Positions 44,465 through 53,310 of a stretch of DNA of 64,000 bases are shown one piece after another. A program made the position numbers and the translations under genes. The DNA lies in the NCBI RefSeq assembly GCF_001679665.1, contig NZ_CP013244.1:992001-1056000 (forward strand), in the 5' to 3' direction. The notes beneath the pieces were generated by a model. That model was not told the origin of the DNA and ran no database searches. It saw only the letters and a list, made by a program, of their open reading frames with translations. This DNA is from Candidatus Viadribacter manganicus. GTDB lineage: Bacteria > Pseudomonadota > Alphaproteobacteria > Caulobacterales > Aquidulcibacteraceae. Each line of letters begins with the position of its first letter. The first letter of the stretch is position 1.

Positions 44465-45382
44465 TTACTCTGCTCGCTCGACATCCACGCCGCGTGCGCG
44501 CAACAACGCGACGACGCCGTCATCGCCCAGCAAATGCCCCGCGCCGACAGCGACAAAATCAACGCCGGCGCCATCAAGCTCAGCCACCAGGGTTTCAGTC
44601 CAATTGTGGTTGCGCTGTGTGAAGATGACTTGGTGCAATTCGGGATAACGGGCGCGAAAGCTATCAAGCACCAGCGTCTCAAGCCGTTCAAGATCACCGC
44701 TTTCCCACGCATGCGATAATTGATCGATCTCGTCTGAACCACCCGTCGCAGTGTTGATCGTGTCCATGAGATATTGGCGCTGAGCGGTGTCGCTCAAATT
44801 TGCAAAGAACCCGATCTGTTCGGCCGCTGTTTCGAATGCGCGCTGACGGGCGTCTCCTGCAGCTCCAATCACAGCGCGATCGGCGCCGGCGGCGGGGTCA
44901 TAGCCTTGCTGCATCAGCGGCATGACCGAAAGCGTCATTGCTGCAAGCCATGGCCGCATCCGTTCGAACACGGCTGGCGAAGCCCCGAGATGTTGCAGAG
45001 CTGCCGCGAGTTCTGCGCGCTGATCTTTATTGAGCCAGCTCGAAAGCGGCCGATCCGCCGGCGCCATGCCGGCGGAGAGCACCAGCGCTTGCACTTCACT
45101 CTGCGTGTTCTCTGCAATCTCCATCTCGGTCCAGACTTCGTCCGCCTCGGCCAGCGCCGCTTGCGCGACAGGTCCGCCCCATTCGCCGCCAGGGCGGCGG
45201 ATGTGCATCGTGCCGAACAAATAGAGCGTGGAATCTGCGTCGCGGGCAACGAACAATGCCGGATAAGCCGGCGCCGCAGCAGCGGCAGGTGCAGCGGGGG
45301 CCGGTTGCGGCTTTTCGTCGGCATGGGCGAACCCGGCAAATGTCAGCGCCGCGGCGAATACCCAATGCTTGATCATCTTCAT
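44465..45382 (-). CDS. TraB/GumN family protein (copy 1)
   Basis: A 305-residue exported protein. ATG 45382 is chosen because it forms a 4-bp ATGA overlap with the dcd stop; ATG 45388 and 45376 are alternatives. Signal peptide cleaved after AHA, then a PAPAAPAAAAAP linker. LYLFGTMHIRRPGGEW and FVAVGAGHLLGDDGVVALLRARGVDV are the family motifs. It is clearly paralogous to the next gene. Confidence 0.88.
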   Translation of the reverse strand: MKMIKHWVFAAALTFAGFAHADEKPQPAPAAPAAAAAPAYPALFVARDADSTLYLFGTMHIRRPGGEWGGPVAQAALAEADEVWTEMEIAENTQSEVQALVLSAGMAPADRPLSSWLNKDQRAELAAALQHLGASPAVFERMRPWLAAMTLSVMPLMQQGYDPAAGADRAVIGAAGDARQRAFETAAEQIGFFANLSDTAQRQYLMDTINTATGGSDEIDQLSHAWESGDLERLETLVLDSFRARYPELHQVIFTQRNHNWTETLVAELDGAGVDFVAVGAGHLLGDDGVVALLRARGVDVERAE

Positions 45383-46389
45383 TTCCAAGGCGCGAAATGC
45401 TTCGAGAGCTTCAGGCCCTGCCCCTGATAATTTGAACCGCTCTCGCCATAGAGACGATCAACGGGGCCGGACAAAGGCTCGAACACAAGTTTGCCGACCG
45501 GCTGTCCGTCTTCGACGATGAACGGCACGTCGCGCGAACGCACTTCGAGCACCGCACGCCCTTCATTCGGCGCTATACCAAAACCCGGATCGAAGAACCC
45601 TGCATAGTGGGCGCGAAACTCACCGAGCTCCGGTCTGATAGGCGCCATCTCCGCAGCTTCGTCAGCCGGGATGACGACATTTTCCTTCGATGCGAAAATG
45701 TAGAATTGACCGGGCTCCAGCACGACACGACCCTTGCGCGCTTCCATCGGCTCCCAAAAGTCGCGCGGGTCGTAGGCGCCTACGCGATCCACATCGACAA
45801 CACCGGAATGACGCTTGGCGCGAAAACCAACGGGCCCGTTCATTGCCAGATCCATCGTGAAATCGATCTCACGCTTTGGGTGCGGCGGCCCACGGCGCAA
45901 ACGCACTTGGCTCAAACGCGTGCCCGTGCGCACCAGCACAGAGAACGTGCACGGCGAAATCTCCGCCCACATCGGTCCGTGATAGCCCATCGGGATATAG
46001 TCAAACGATTGTGCGCCGTCGGTAATCAAACGCGTAAATACGTCTACACGGCCGGTTGAGCTTTTCGGGTTGGCGGCGCCGTGCATGTGCTGCGGCAACG
46101 CCAATGTCTCTTGCACCTGCACGAGATAGACACAGCCAGTCTCGAGCACCGCGCCTTGCGTCAGATCGATCTTGTGCATCACCAGCTCGCCATCGAGGCG
46201 ATCGGCAACCTTGGCGCCAGCGCCCGGCAAAAAGCTTGCGCGCAATCGATAGGCTGTTTTGCCCAACCGGAGATCCAGGCTCGCGGGCTGTATCTGATCG
46301 TCCAAGTATACCGCTTCGGCGACGATCCAGCCCTGCTTGATCGCCTTTTTGATTTCGCTGTCCGAGAGAACGCCGTGGGTGGTGCTCAT
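45379..46389 (-). CDS. dcd: dCTP deaminase, long form
   Basis: A 336-residue protein of the alphaproteobacterial long-form 2'-deoxycytidine 5'-triphosphate deaminase type. It deaminates dCTP to dUTP, feeding dTMP synthesis. IQPASLDLRLG is the dUTPase-superfamily motif at the N-terminus and ANPKSSTGRVDVFTRLITD contains the nucleotide-binding Ser/Arg segment; a second, diverged repeat follows. At about 336 residues it is nearly twice E. coli Dcd. It is divergent from apaG. Confidence 0.9.
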   Translation of the reverse strand: MSTTHGVLSDSEIKKAIKQGWIVAEAVYLDDQIQPASLDLRLGKTAYRLRASFLPGAGAKVADRLDGELVMHKIDLTQGAVLETGCVYLVQVQETLALPQHMHGAANPKSSTGRVDVFTRLITDGAQSFDYIPMGYHGPMWAEISPCTFSVLVRTGTRLSQVRLRRGPPHPKREIDFTMDLAMNGPVGFRAKRHSGVVDVDRVGAYDPRDFWEPMEARKGRVVLEPGQFYIFASKENVVIPADEAAEMAPIRPELGEFRAHYAGFFDPGFGIAPNEGRAVLEVRSRDVPFIVEDGQPVGKLVFEPLSGPVDRLYGESGSNYQGQGLKLSKHFAPWK

Positions 46390-46451
46390 GGGGCCTTGCT
46401 GGCTTGCATCGGGGGCTTTGTCCAGCGCTCCGGCGCCGATACAATACCTTC

Positions 46452-46844
46452 ATGTACGAACAAGAAACCGCCGGCATGATCGTGCGCGTCGATCCGCAGT
46501 TTCTGCCGGATGAATCGCGCCCCGAAGACGGCCGTTTCGTCTGGGCCTACACAATTGAGATCGAGAACCGACGGCCTGATCCAGTTCAGCTCATCTCTCG
46601 CTTCTGGCGCATCACAGATGAGAACGGCGCAACGCAAGAAGTGCGCGGCGATGGCGTCATCGGGCAACAGCCTGTCATCGCGCCGGGCGGAACCTTCAAG
46701 TATACGAGCGCAGCGCCGCTGGCCGCGCCCTCTGGCGTCATGATGGGCGCCTATTCCATGCAGCGCCAAAATGGCGAAGCGTTCGACATCAAGGTGCCGC
46801 TCTTTGCACTCGACTCTCCCTTCAACGAAAAACTGGCGAACTAA
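46452..46844 (+). CDS. apaG: ApaG protein (Co2+/Mg2+ efflux-associated)
   Basis: A 130-residue ApaG with a fibronectin-III-like beta fold. FVWAYTIEIENRRPDPVQLISRFWRITDENG and VIGQQPVIAPGGTFKYTS are family blocks, and GVMMGAYSMQ near the C-terminus is diagnostic. ATG 46452 fits the family N-terminus. Its stop abuts the ATG of the cupin gene with no gap. The cellular role remains loosely defined. Confidence 0.93.
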   Translation: MYEQETAGMIVRVDPQFLPDESRPEDGRFVWAYTIEIENRRPDPVQLISRFWRITDENGATQEVRGDGVIGQQPVIAPGGTFKYTSAAPLAAPSGVMMGAYSMQRQNGEAFDIKVPLFALDSPFNEKLAN

Positions 46845-47396
46845 ATGATCTTCCAAGGCTTTGAAGACACCATGCGCCGCATCGTCACCGGCGACGATGC
46901 GAATGGAAAATCCACGATCATCATCGACGGCCCGCCCTCCGGCGGCATTGGCGATCCGGCGCTCGGCGGACTCGCCGAAATTTGGCACGAGGTCACGACA
47001 GGCGCGATCAATCCGAAGGACGCAAGCGATCTCGGCGAGAGCGTTTCAATTCTGGCGCCCGCGCACGGCAAAGTGAAAGTGCGCTGGTTCATGATCCAAC
47101 CTACGCCGCCCGGCGCACCACCGGAGATGATCGCCGCAGCCGCGCGCCAACGCTTCGCTGATTTCGGCGCCGAGCACGAGCTGCGCGACCAGACCCGTCA
47201 TCCGGCAATGCATCAAACCCAAACGCTGGACATCATCTGCCTCATCAGCGGCGACGCCTCGCTGGTGCTCGACAACACCGAAACCCGCATAAAACCGGGT
47301 CAAATCGTCATCCAGCGCGGCGCCTCGCACGGCTGGACGGCCCACGGCGGCCCGGCGCTGTTTCTCGCCGTATTGATCGATCGCGGGCCGGCTTGA
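46845..47396 (+). CDS. Cupin domain protein
   Basis: A 183-residue protein with one C-terminal cupin barrel (about 110-180): HQTQTLDIICLISGDASLVLDN, then GQIVIQRGASHGWTAHGG with metal-ligand-like His. The N-terminal 100 residues contain a second, degenerate beta region. No helix-turn-helix. The start codon follows the apaG stop directly, so the two form an operon. Ligand or reaction unknown. Confidence 0.82.
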   Translation: MIFQGFEDTMRRIVTGDDANGKSTIIIDGPPSGGIGDPALGGLAEIWHEVTTGAINPKDASDLGESVSILAPAHGKVKVRWFMIQPTPPGAPPEMIAAAARQRFADFGAEHELRDQTRHPAMHQTQTLDIICLISGDASLVLDNTETRIKPGQIVIQRGASHGWTAHGGPALFLAVLIDRGPA

Positions 47397-47438
47397 GCAC
47401 AAACTGATCCACACCGCGTGGCCGCGCGTAGACCGGCC

Positions 47439-47972
47439 ATGAACATGCTCTTGAGCCTTGCCGCGATCGTGGCGCTGTCCACCTTCGCGAGCGCCTGCGC
47501 CACGCGCCCACCGACGCCTGCTGCGGCGAGCACACAACCCTTTGTGGTCGAACGCGACCTTGCCGGCGCCAGTGTCGCGCGCGGAGAATTCCGCTCCATT
47601 ACTGGCGTTCGGCGCGGCTTCACCGCGCAGCTGAACGGAACCTGGGACGGCGAAACGCTGACCCTTGTCGAGGATTTTGCCTACGATGATGGCGAACGCG
47701 ATCGCAAGACTTGGCGATTGCAGCGCGTCGCACCGGGCGAGTTCGTTGGAACGCGCGAAGACGTCGTTGGCCAAGCGCGCGGCTTTCAGGACGGCGACGT
47801 ATTTAGGCTGGAGTACGATGTCGTACTCCCTAGCGAAAACGGTCGGGGCCGAAAGGTGCGGTTCCGCGATGTGCTCGCGCTGCGTGCCGACGGCGACATC
47901 TTGAACAATGCGACAGTTGGTTGGCTAGGCCTTCGCGTCGGCAGCGTTTCACTGGTTATCGAACGCGATTAA
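47439..47972 (+). CDS. DUF3833 family lipoprotein
   Basis: A 177-residue lipoprotein from ATG 47439: lipobox ASAC near residue 20, then a threonine/alanine linker. GEFRSITGVRRGFTAQLNGTWDG and RDRKTWRLQRVAPGEFVGTREDVVG are the DUF3833 pattern (a DUF3833 beta-barrel-like domain). GLRVGSVSLVIER ends the protein. Function unknown. It follows the cupin gene by 42 bp on the same strand. Confidence 0.8.
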   Translation: MNMLLSLAAIVALSTFASACATRPPTPAAASTQPFVVERDLAGASVARGEFRSITGVRRGFTAQLNGTWDGETLTLVEDFAYDDGERDRKTWRLQRVAPGEFVGTREDVVGQARGFQDGDVFRLEYDVVLPSENGRGRKVRFRDVLALRADGDILNNATVGWLGLRVGSVSLVIERD

Positions 47973-48009
47973 GCCAGCGCTTCCAGCGCCCGGCCAAGGC
48001 AAAATAGTT

Positions 48010-48045
48010 CACACAAAAACGCCGCGACCCGAGGGCCGCGGCGTT
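48010..48045 (-). terminator. gcrA terminator
   Basis: A 9-bp stem AACGCCGCG/CGCGGCGTT (48018-48026 with 48037-48045) with an inner CCC/GGG pair, followed on the minus strand by GTTTTTGTG. It lies about 20 nt after the gcrA stop. Confidence 0.8.
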
Positions 48046-48066
48046 AAAGTCTACGGGGTGAAAACC

Positions 48067-48576
48067 CTACATAGCCGACAGGCGCATCATGCGGCGAAGC
48101 TCATCCGGCTCGCCAGAGGTGCGCCGCTTGCGTGCCTGGCTCGGTTGATAAGCGAGACGCGCGTGATCCTGGCAATAGGGATGATTGCCGAAGGCCCCGC
48201 GGCCGCAGAACGCGAAATCGGGGTCTGTCGGATCGCCGATCGGATATTTGCACATGCTCTCATTGAGCGTCAGGACCGTCGCGGCCCGGCCGTCATCGAG
48301 TTTCACCGGCTCAAGATCCGGAATGACCACGCGCGGTTCGCTCGACGGCAGGCGCAGACGCGGCGCAGACGGGCCCACGACCCGCGGACGTGCGGTCCGA
48401 ACCGGCCGCTTGGCCGGCCGAGATGGCGTAGCCCGGCCCGCCAAACCGAGGCGGTGGACCTTGCCGATCACGGCGTTGCGGGTGACCCCGCCCAGTTGTT
48501 TCGCAATTTGGCTAGCTGAAAGCCCTTCGGCCCACAGCTTACGCAGCAGCGCAACGCGCTCTTCTGACCAGCCCAT
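48067..48576 (-). CDS. gcrA: GcrA cell-cycle regulator
   Basis: A 169-residue GcrA. ATG 48576 gives the canonical MGWSEERVALLRKLW start; the frame runs 27 codons further upstream. The N-terminal helix-turn-helix (GLSASQIAKQLGGVTRNAVIGK) binds DNA, and the C-terminal region (CKYPIGDPTDPDFAFCGRGAF, with conserved cysteines) contacts the sigma70 subunit. In Caulobacter GcrA activates sigma70 promoters carrying methylated GANTC sites and controls S-phase genes. Length matches. It is divergent from the ABC-2 permease gene across about 280 bp. Confidence 0.96.
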   Translation of the reverse strand: MGWSEERVALLRKLWAEGLSASQIAKQLGGVTRNAVIGKVHRLGLAGRATPSRPAKRPVRTARPRVVGPSAPRLRLPSSEPRVVIPDLEPVKLDDGRAATVLTLNESMCKYPIGDPTDPDFAFCGRGAFGNHPYCQDHARLAYQPSQARKRRTSGEPDELRRMMRLSAM

Positions 48577-48752
48577 GTGTTCAAGCCCCCTTGGCCCATG
48601 GCCCCGCCCATTTCTGACGGGAATGCGACACACTCCCCTTTTGGGCGAAGAAGTCAATGGGTTGTGGTTTTGTCATGTGGATACCCAAGATGCAGTGATT
48701 ATCCCATGACATATGGTGGGTTACTCACTTCTTACTAACGGGCTTTCGGCAG

Positions 48753-48827
48753 GACTCGGCTCATAAACTTGAGCAGAGACCGAGACTTGGCCCGGCAACA
48801 TGGTTAACGGGCGCTCAGACTCGTTAA
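48753..48827. promoter_or_regulatory. GANTC sites and inverted repeat upstream of the ABC-2 permease
   Basis: Two CcrM-type GACTC sites lie at 48753-48757 and 48818-48822. TTAACG (48804-48809) and CGTTAA (48822-48827) form an inverted repeat around the second site. The region lies between gcrA and the permease gene. GcrA/CcrM control is a reasonable guess given the neighbour, but GANTC is short and can occur by chance. Confidence 0.35.
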
Positions 48828-48853
48828 AAAATTATGAAAGAGCTGTTCTCTTT

Positions 48854-49669
48854 ATGGACACCGCCGCACGAACTACTCCTCCCGCACTGACCTCACGGCA
48901 CTACGGAGCGATCAATTGGCTGGGTTTGCAGACACTGGTCTGGCGTGAAATCCGCCGCTTCTTGAAGGTCGGGGCGCAGACGGTGTTCGCCCCCCTCATC
49001 CAGACGCTTTTGTTCATGCTCGTCTTCAGCCTCGTGCGCCAAGGCGACTGGCCGGGCACAGCGCGCGCCTATGCGGACGGCTTGGCCGCCGGGCTGGTCA
49101 TGATGTCGATCCTCTCCAACGCGTTTCAGAACGCATCGTCGTCGCTTGTCATTGCCAAGGTGCAAGGCAACTCGGTCGACTTCCTGATGCCGCCGCTTTC
49201 TGCGCTCGAATTGACGATCGCGTTCATTGTCGGCGCTGCCGCGCGCGGATTGCTTGTTGGCTTCGCGAGCCTCGTCGCTGTCGCGTTTCTCGCCAACATC
49301 ATGCCGGTCAACATTTTCGCCGCGCTCTACTACGCCGTCGTTGCGTCAGTGATTTTCGGCGCGATCGGATTGCTCGGCGGTATCTGGGCCGACAAGTTCG
49401 ATCACCTCGCGGCGGTGACCAACTTCATTATCGTGCCGCTGACGTTTCTCTCCGGCACCTTCTACTCAACATCAATCTTACCCGAACCGATCCGCACCAT
49501 CTCGCACTACAATCCGGTTTTCTCGCTGATCGACGGCTTCCGCTACGGCTTCATCGGCCACCACGACGCGCCACTCTGGACCGGCGCAATCCTCACTGGC
49601 GCGCTGGCGCTCGCACTGAGCTACGCCAGCTGGGCGATGATCAAGAGCGGGTATCGGTTGCGGAGCTAG
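48854..49669 (+). CDS. ABC-2 type transporter permease
   Basis: A 271-residue permease with six helices. RFLKVGAQTVFAPLIQTLLFMLVF is the NodJ/DrrB-type N-terminal segment, and TNFIIVPLTFLSGTFYSTSILPEPIRTISHYNPVFSLIDGFR is split here only by motif: LSGTFYS and NPVFSLIDGFRYG are the family signatures. Start ATG 48854 follows GAAAGAG; ATG 48800 would add 18 residues. No ATPase gene adjoins it, so the pump must use a partner encoded elsewhere. The stop abuts the convergent membrane gene with no gap. Confidence 0.9.
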   Translation: MDTAARTTPPALTSRHYGAINWLGLQTLVWREIRRFLKVGAQTVFAPLIQTLLFMLVFSLVRQGDWPGTARAYADGLAAGLVMMSILSNAFQNASSSLVIAKVQGNSVDFLMPPLSALELTIAFIVGAAARGLLVGFASLVAVAFLANIMPVNIFAALYYAVVASVIFGAIGLLGGIWADKFDHLAAVTNFIIVPLTFLSGTFYSTSILPEPIRTISHYNPVFSLIDGFRYGFIGHHDAPLWTGAILTGALALALSYASWAMIKSGYRLRS

Positions 49670-50059
49670 TTAGTGACGCAAAGCAAATAGACCGCGGATA
49701 CGCTGCAATGTACGGCGCAGCGGAATCTCAATCAGGACACGCAAAACCGCGACACCAAGAACCCAACGCCAGATCGGCAAAACCGCTCGCAAGAACGCGT
49801 CCGGCTCTTGGGTGACGCCCGTGTAAACAATCCAAGCAAACGCAGCGATCAGCGTTGCATCGGCCGCGAGCTCGACGACCGTAAGCGTAACGAAAACCTT
49901 CAACTCGTCACGCAGGCCGCTCGCCTCAACCCGCCGCGCAATGAAATCTCGCGCGTCGCGCGCTGCGCGAAATCGGCCGAATGCCGTCAGTGGCGCCGTG
50001 ATCGCGAGCCCGATCGTACAAATGATCGCGGCGATCTCTGCAACACTCAACTCAGGCAC
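49670..50059 (-). CDS. Small membrane protein
   Basis: A 129-residue protein with helix 1 at about 8-27 (IAAIICTIGLAITAPLTAFG), a charged amphipathic stretch, and two further helices at about 57-80 and 92-110. The N-terminus begins MPELSVAEIAAI. No family recognised. Its start overlaps the end of the esterase gene by 8 bp, so it is the second gene of that operon. Confidence 0.6.
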   Translation of the reverse strand: MPELSVAEIAAIICTIGLAITAPLTAFGRFRAARDARDFIARRVEASGLRDELKVFVTLTVVELAADATLIAAFAWIVYTGVTQEPDAFLRAVLPIWRWVLGVAVLRVLIEIPLRRTLQRIRGLFALRH

Positions 50060-51062
50060 TCAACGCCCGCGCCAACTTCGGCAAGAACACGTCCATCCGA
50101 TAATCCACGTCCATGTGGTCGTCGTCGAATTCGTCGTACTCGTGCGGGATGGCGGCGGCTTTCAGCTTCTTCGCGAAGCGCCGCATGCCGAAGTGGATGC
50201 GAAAATTGTCGTGGTCGCCGCAATCCATATAGACGAGCTTTAGCTTGCGCAGATTTTCACCCAAAGCGTCGAACATCACGACTGGATCGTTCTTCATCCA
50301 ATTGTCCCAACGCTCCGCGATCCACTCGCCTGTGTAAGGATCCAACGGGAGGCGCATGTTCATGAATTGGGTCGTGTCCGGATCGTAGAACGCGCTTTGC
50401 GCGCAATCCATCAGAGCAACAGATTCCGCAAAGCTCATCTTCGGCTTCGCCGTCAGAGCCTTCCACATCTTTTCGATGGAATTATCGTATCGGCGCTGCA
50501 CGTTGAGATCGTCGAAGAAGGCCGGGACGTAGAGCGCATCAAAGCCCATATCGCCGCTCTGGATCGATATCGCGTCCCAGAAATCGCTGCGCGTCAGCCC
50601 GTGGTAAGCGGCCCCATAGCCGCCGGAAGACTTGCCAAACACGCCGCGCTTTCCCTTGCCGCCGCAGCCAAAACGCTGTTCCACGAATGGCACGATCTCG
50701 TCGCAGAGATAATCGGCGTATCGTCCAGTGCCGGCGCTGTTGAGGTACTGGTTGCCAAAGAGCTTGGTGAAGCAATCGGGCATCGCCACCACCACACGCG
50801 CCATCCCCTCGTGAACCAGGCGGTCAAGGCGCTCGGGCAAATTCTCGGAAAACGGCTGCCAGTTCGCATGCGCGAGCGCCGACGAGGTGTAGCCCTTGAG
50901 GTCCACCAGCAGCGGCAAGCGCTCCCCAGCACTCCAGCCCGGCGGCGTCCAAATGAAGAGCTCCCGCACAAACGGATCGCCCAGCGGATTGCCCTGCAAA
51001 ACGATGGATTCATGAACCAAGCGATGCAACTCGCCGCGGGGAATGGTGTGGTCTCGCCTCAT
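50052..51062 (-). CDS. Putative esterase (esterase D/PF00756-like alpha/beta hydrolase)
   Basis: A 336-residue cytosolic alpha/beta hydrolase. GKSSGGYGAAYHG is the nucleophile elbow with the catalytic Ser, and DDDHMDVDYR near the C-terminus holds the likely catalytic His. RLPLLVDLKGYTSSA is the oxyanion strand. No signal peptide. Substrate unknown; PF00756 members include S-formylglutathione hydrolases and enterochelin esterases, but the sequence is not diagnostic of either. Confidence 0.8.
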   Translation of the reverse strand: MRRDHTIPRGELHRLVHESIVLQGNPLGDPFVRELFIWTPPGWSAGERLPLLVDLKGYTSSALAHANWQPFSENLPERLDRLVHEGMARVVVAMPDCFTKLFGNQYLNSAGTGRYADYLCDEIVPFVEQRFGCGGKGKRGVFGKSSGGYGAAYHGLTRSDFWDAISIQSGDMGFDALYVPAFFDDLNVQRRYDNSIEKMWKALTAKPKMSFAESVALMDCAQSAFYDPDTTQFMNMRLPLDPYTGEWIAERWDNWMKNDPVVMFDALGENLRKLKLVYMDCGDHDNFRIHFGMRRFAKKLKAAAIPHEYDEFDDDHMDVDYRMDVFLPKLARALSA

Positions 51063-51144
51063 GATTTGTTGATGATCCCAGCCGCTTGACCTTGCAAGCG
51101 GCGCGGCTCAAAACCCCGCCTTCCCCGATATTCCGAGAGCTAAA

Positions 51145-52338
51145 ATGAGCGCCGCAGAAAGCCATATCCTTCCCGTCTATTCGCCGCCGGAGCAGATCTT
51201 CGAGCGCGGCGAAGGCTGCTGGATCTGGGACGACAAGGGCGAAAAGTATCTCGATTGCATCGCGGGGATTTCGGTCAACGCATTCGGTCACGCGCCGCCC
51301 TTCCTGGTGAAGACGCTGACCGAGCAAGCCGGCAAGCTCTGGCACACTTCGAACATGTTCAAGATCAAGGGCCAAGAAGAGCTCGCTGCGAAGTACACGC
51401 GCGACTGCTTCGCCGATGTCGTGTTCTTCACAAACAGCGGCACCGAAGCGATCGAAGGCTCGCTGAAAACCGCACGCAAATATCACTCGGCCAACGGCCA
51501 CCCCGAGCGCATCGATATCATCGGCTTCCAGGGCTCGTTCCACGGTCGTTCGTACGCAGCGATCAACGCGTCGGGCACGCCGGCATACCTTGAGGGCTTC
51601 GGCCCGCGCCTGCCGGGCTTCATCCAAGTTCCATACGGCGACGAGGCCGCGCTCCGCGCCGCAATCTCGCCGACGACTGCGGCGCTCATCATCGAGCCGG
51701 TGCAGGGTGAAGGCGGTGTGCGCGCCGTGCCGGAGGAGACGCTGCGCCTCTATCGCAAGCTCGCCGACGAGAACGGCTTCCTGATCATCTTCGACGAAGT
51801 GCAATCGGGCGCTGGCCGCACGGGCAAAATGTGGGCCCACCAATGGAGTGGCATGACGCCGGACATCATGGCCGTCGCCAAGGGTGTCGGCGGCGGCTTC
51901 CCTATGGGCGCATTCATGGCGACCAAGGAAGCAGCTAAAGGCATGGTTGTCGGCGTTCACGGCACGACGTTCGGCGGCAATCCGCTGGCGATGGCTGTCG
52001 GCAATGCAGCGTATGACGAACTCTCGAAGCCAGCCTTCCTTGAGCACGTCAACAAGGTCGCGAACTATCTCTCGCAAGCGCTGGAAGGCTTGAAAGACCG
52101 CCACCCTCAGCTTGTGGTTGATGTGCGCGGCAAGGGCTTGCTGCGCGGCATCAAGCTCACGATCAATCCGAAGGAAATCCAAGCCAAGCTGCGCGCTCGC
52201 AAAGTTCTGGTTGGCGTGGCCGGCGACAATGTTCTTCGCATCGCGCCGCCGCTGACGATCAAAGAAGACGAACTCCGTCAGCTGATCGATGCGGTCGACG
52301 CCGTGCTCGCGGCGCAGATGGCGGAAGCGAGCGCGTGA
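51145..52338 (+). CDS. argD: Acetylornithine aminotransferase
   Basis: A 397-residue class III PLP aminotransferase that makes N-acetylornithine in arginine synthesis and often also succinyl-diaminopimelate. [19 protein letters not shown] holds the PLP-ring Asp-Glu, and [14 protein letters not shown] the Schiff-base lysine. [18 protein letters not shown] and [14 protein letters not shown] are further signatures. It overlaps argF by 4 bp. Confidence 0.95.
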   Translation: MSAAESHILPVYSPPEQIFERGEGCWIWDDKGEKYLDCIAGISVNAFGHAPPFLVKTLTEQAGKLWHTSNMFKIKGQEELAAKYTRDCFADVVFFTNSGTEAIEGSLKTARKYHSANGHPERIDIIGFQGSFHGRSYAAINASGTPAYLEGFGPRLPGFIQVPYGDEAALRAAISPTTAALIIEPVQGEGGVRAVPEETLRLYRKLADENGFLIIFDEVQSGAGRTGKMWAHQWSGMTPDIMAVAKGVGGGFPMGAFMATKEAAKGMVVGVHGTTFGGNPLAMAVGNAAYDELSKPAFLEHVNKVANYLSQALEGLKDRHPQLVVDVRGKGLLRGIKLTINPKEIQAKLRARKVLVGVAGDNVLRIAPPLTIKEDELRQLIDAVDAVLAAQMAEASA

Positions 52339-53270
52339 TCGAAAGCCCGCGCCACTTCCTCGACATTAGCGCTCTTTCCAAAGAAGAAGTGCGCGCCATT
52401 CTCGACGAAGCGCATGCGCGCAAGGCCGCGCGCATCGACTGGCCAAAGGCCGCGCCTGATGAAGACGCGCCACTCGATGGTTATGCGCTAGCGATGATCT
52501 TCCAGAAGAACTCGACGCGCACGCGCGTTTCGTTCGAAATCGGCATGCATCAGCTCGGCGGCAAAGCCATTGTGTTGAACGCCAACGATACCCAGCTCGG
52601 TCGGGGCGAAACCGTGGAAGACACCGCGCGCGTATTATCGCGCATGGTCGATGCCGTGATGATCCGCGCCAACAACCACCAGGACGTGCTGGATTTCGCG
52701 GCCGCGGCGAGCGTGCCAGTTATCAACGGCCTTACCGACCTCTCGCATCCGTGCCAAATCTTCGCTGACATCATGACGATCGAGGAATGGTCCGGCGACA
52801 TCAGCGGCAAGACGATTGCTTGGCTGGGCGACGGCAACAACGTCTGCACCTCGTTCATGCATGCAGCCGAGAAGTTGGATTTCAAACTCCGCATAGCAAC
52901 GCCAGCGAGCTACGCGCCACGCGGCCAAGAATTAGCAGCCGCGATCGCCGCAGGCGCGGACATTGAAGCCCACAATGATGCGAAAAAGGCGATCGAAGGC
53001 GCCGACGTCGTCGTCACCGACACCTGGGTGTCGATGGGCGACACGGACAAGCAAGAGCGCATGGCGGCGTTCCCGCCGTTCGCCGTCGATGACGCGATGA
53101 TGAAGCGGGCCAACAAGGACGCAGTGTTCCTGCACTGCCTGCCCGCACACCGCGGCGAGGAAGTCTCCGACAGCGTCCTCGACGGCCCGCAATCAGCGGC
53201 CTGGGATGAAGCGGAAAACCGCATCCACGCGCAAAAGGCGGTGCTGCTCTGGTGCCTTGGCAAGCTCTAA
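52335..53270 (+). CDS. argF: Ornithine carbamoyltransferase
   Basis: A 311-residue anabolic OTCase converting ornithine and carbamoyl phosphate to citrulline. STRTR in [11 protein letters not shown] binds carbamoyl phosphate, HPCQIFADI is the second phosphate-contact motif, and [10 protein letters not shown] holds the catalytic cysteine. GTG start overlapping argD (GTGA). hslO begins 41 bp after its stop. Confidence 0.96.
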   Translation: MIESPRHFLDISALSKEEVRAILDEAHARKAARIDWPKAAPDEDAPLDGYALAMIFQKNSTRTRVSFEIGMHQLGGKAIVLNANDTQLGRGETVEDTARVLSRMVDAVMIRANNHQDVLDFAAAASVPVINGLTDLSHPCQIFADIMTIEEWSGDISGKTIAWLGDGNNVCTSFMHAAEKLDFKLRIATPASYAPRGQELAAAIAAGADIEAHNDAKKAIEGADVVVTDTWVSMGDTDKQERMAAFPPFAVDDAMMKRANKDAVFLHCLPAHRGEEVSDSVLDGPQSAAWDEAENRIHAQKAVLLWCLGKL

Positions 53271-53310
53271 CGTTGCCACCACCGGCTTGCGGCCCCATAT
53301 CGCCCGCTTC

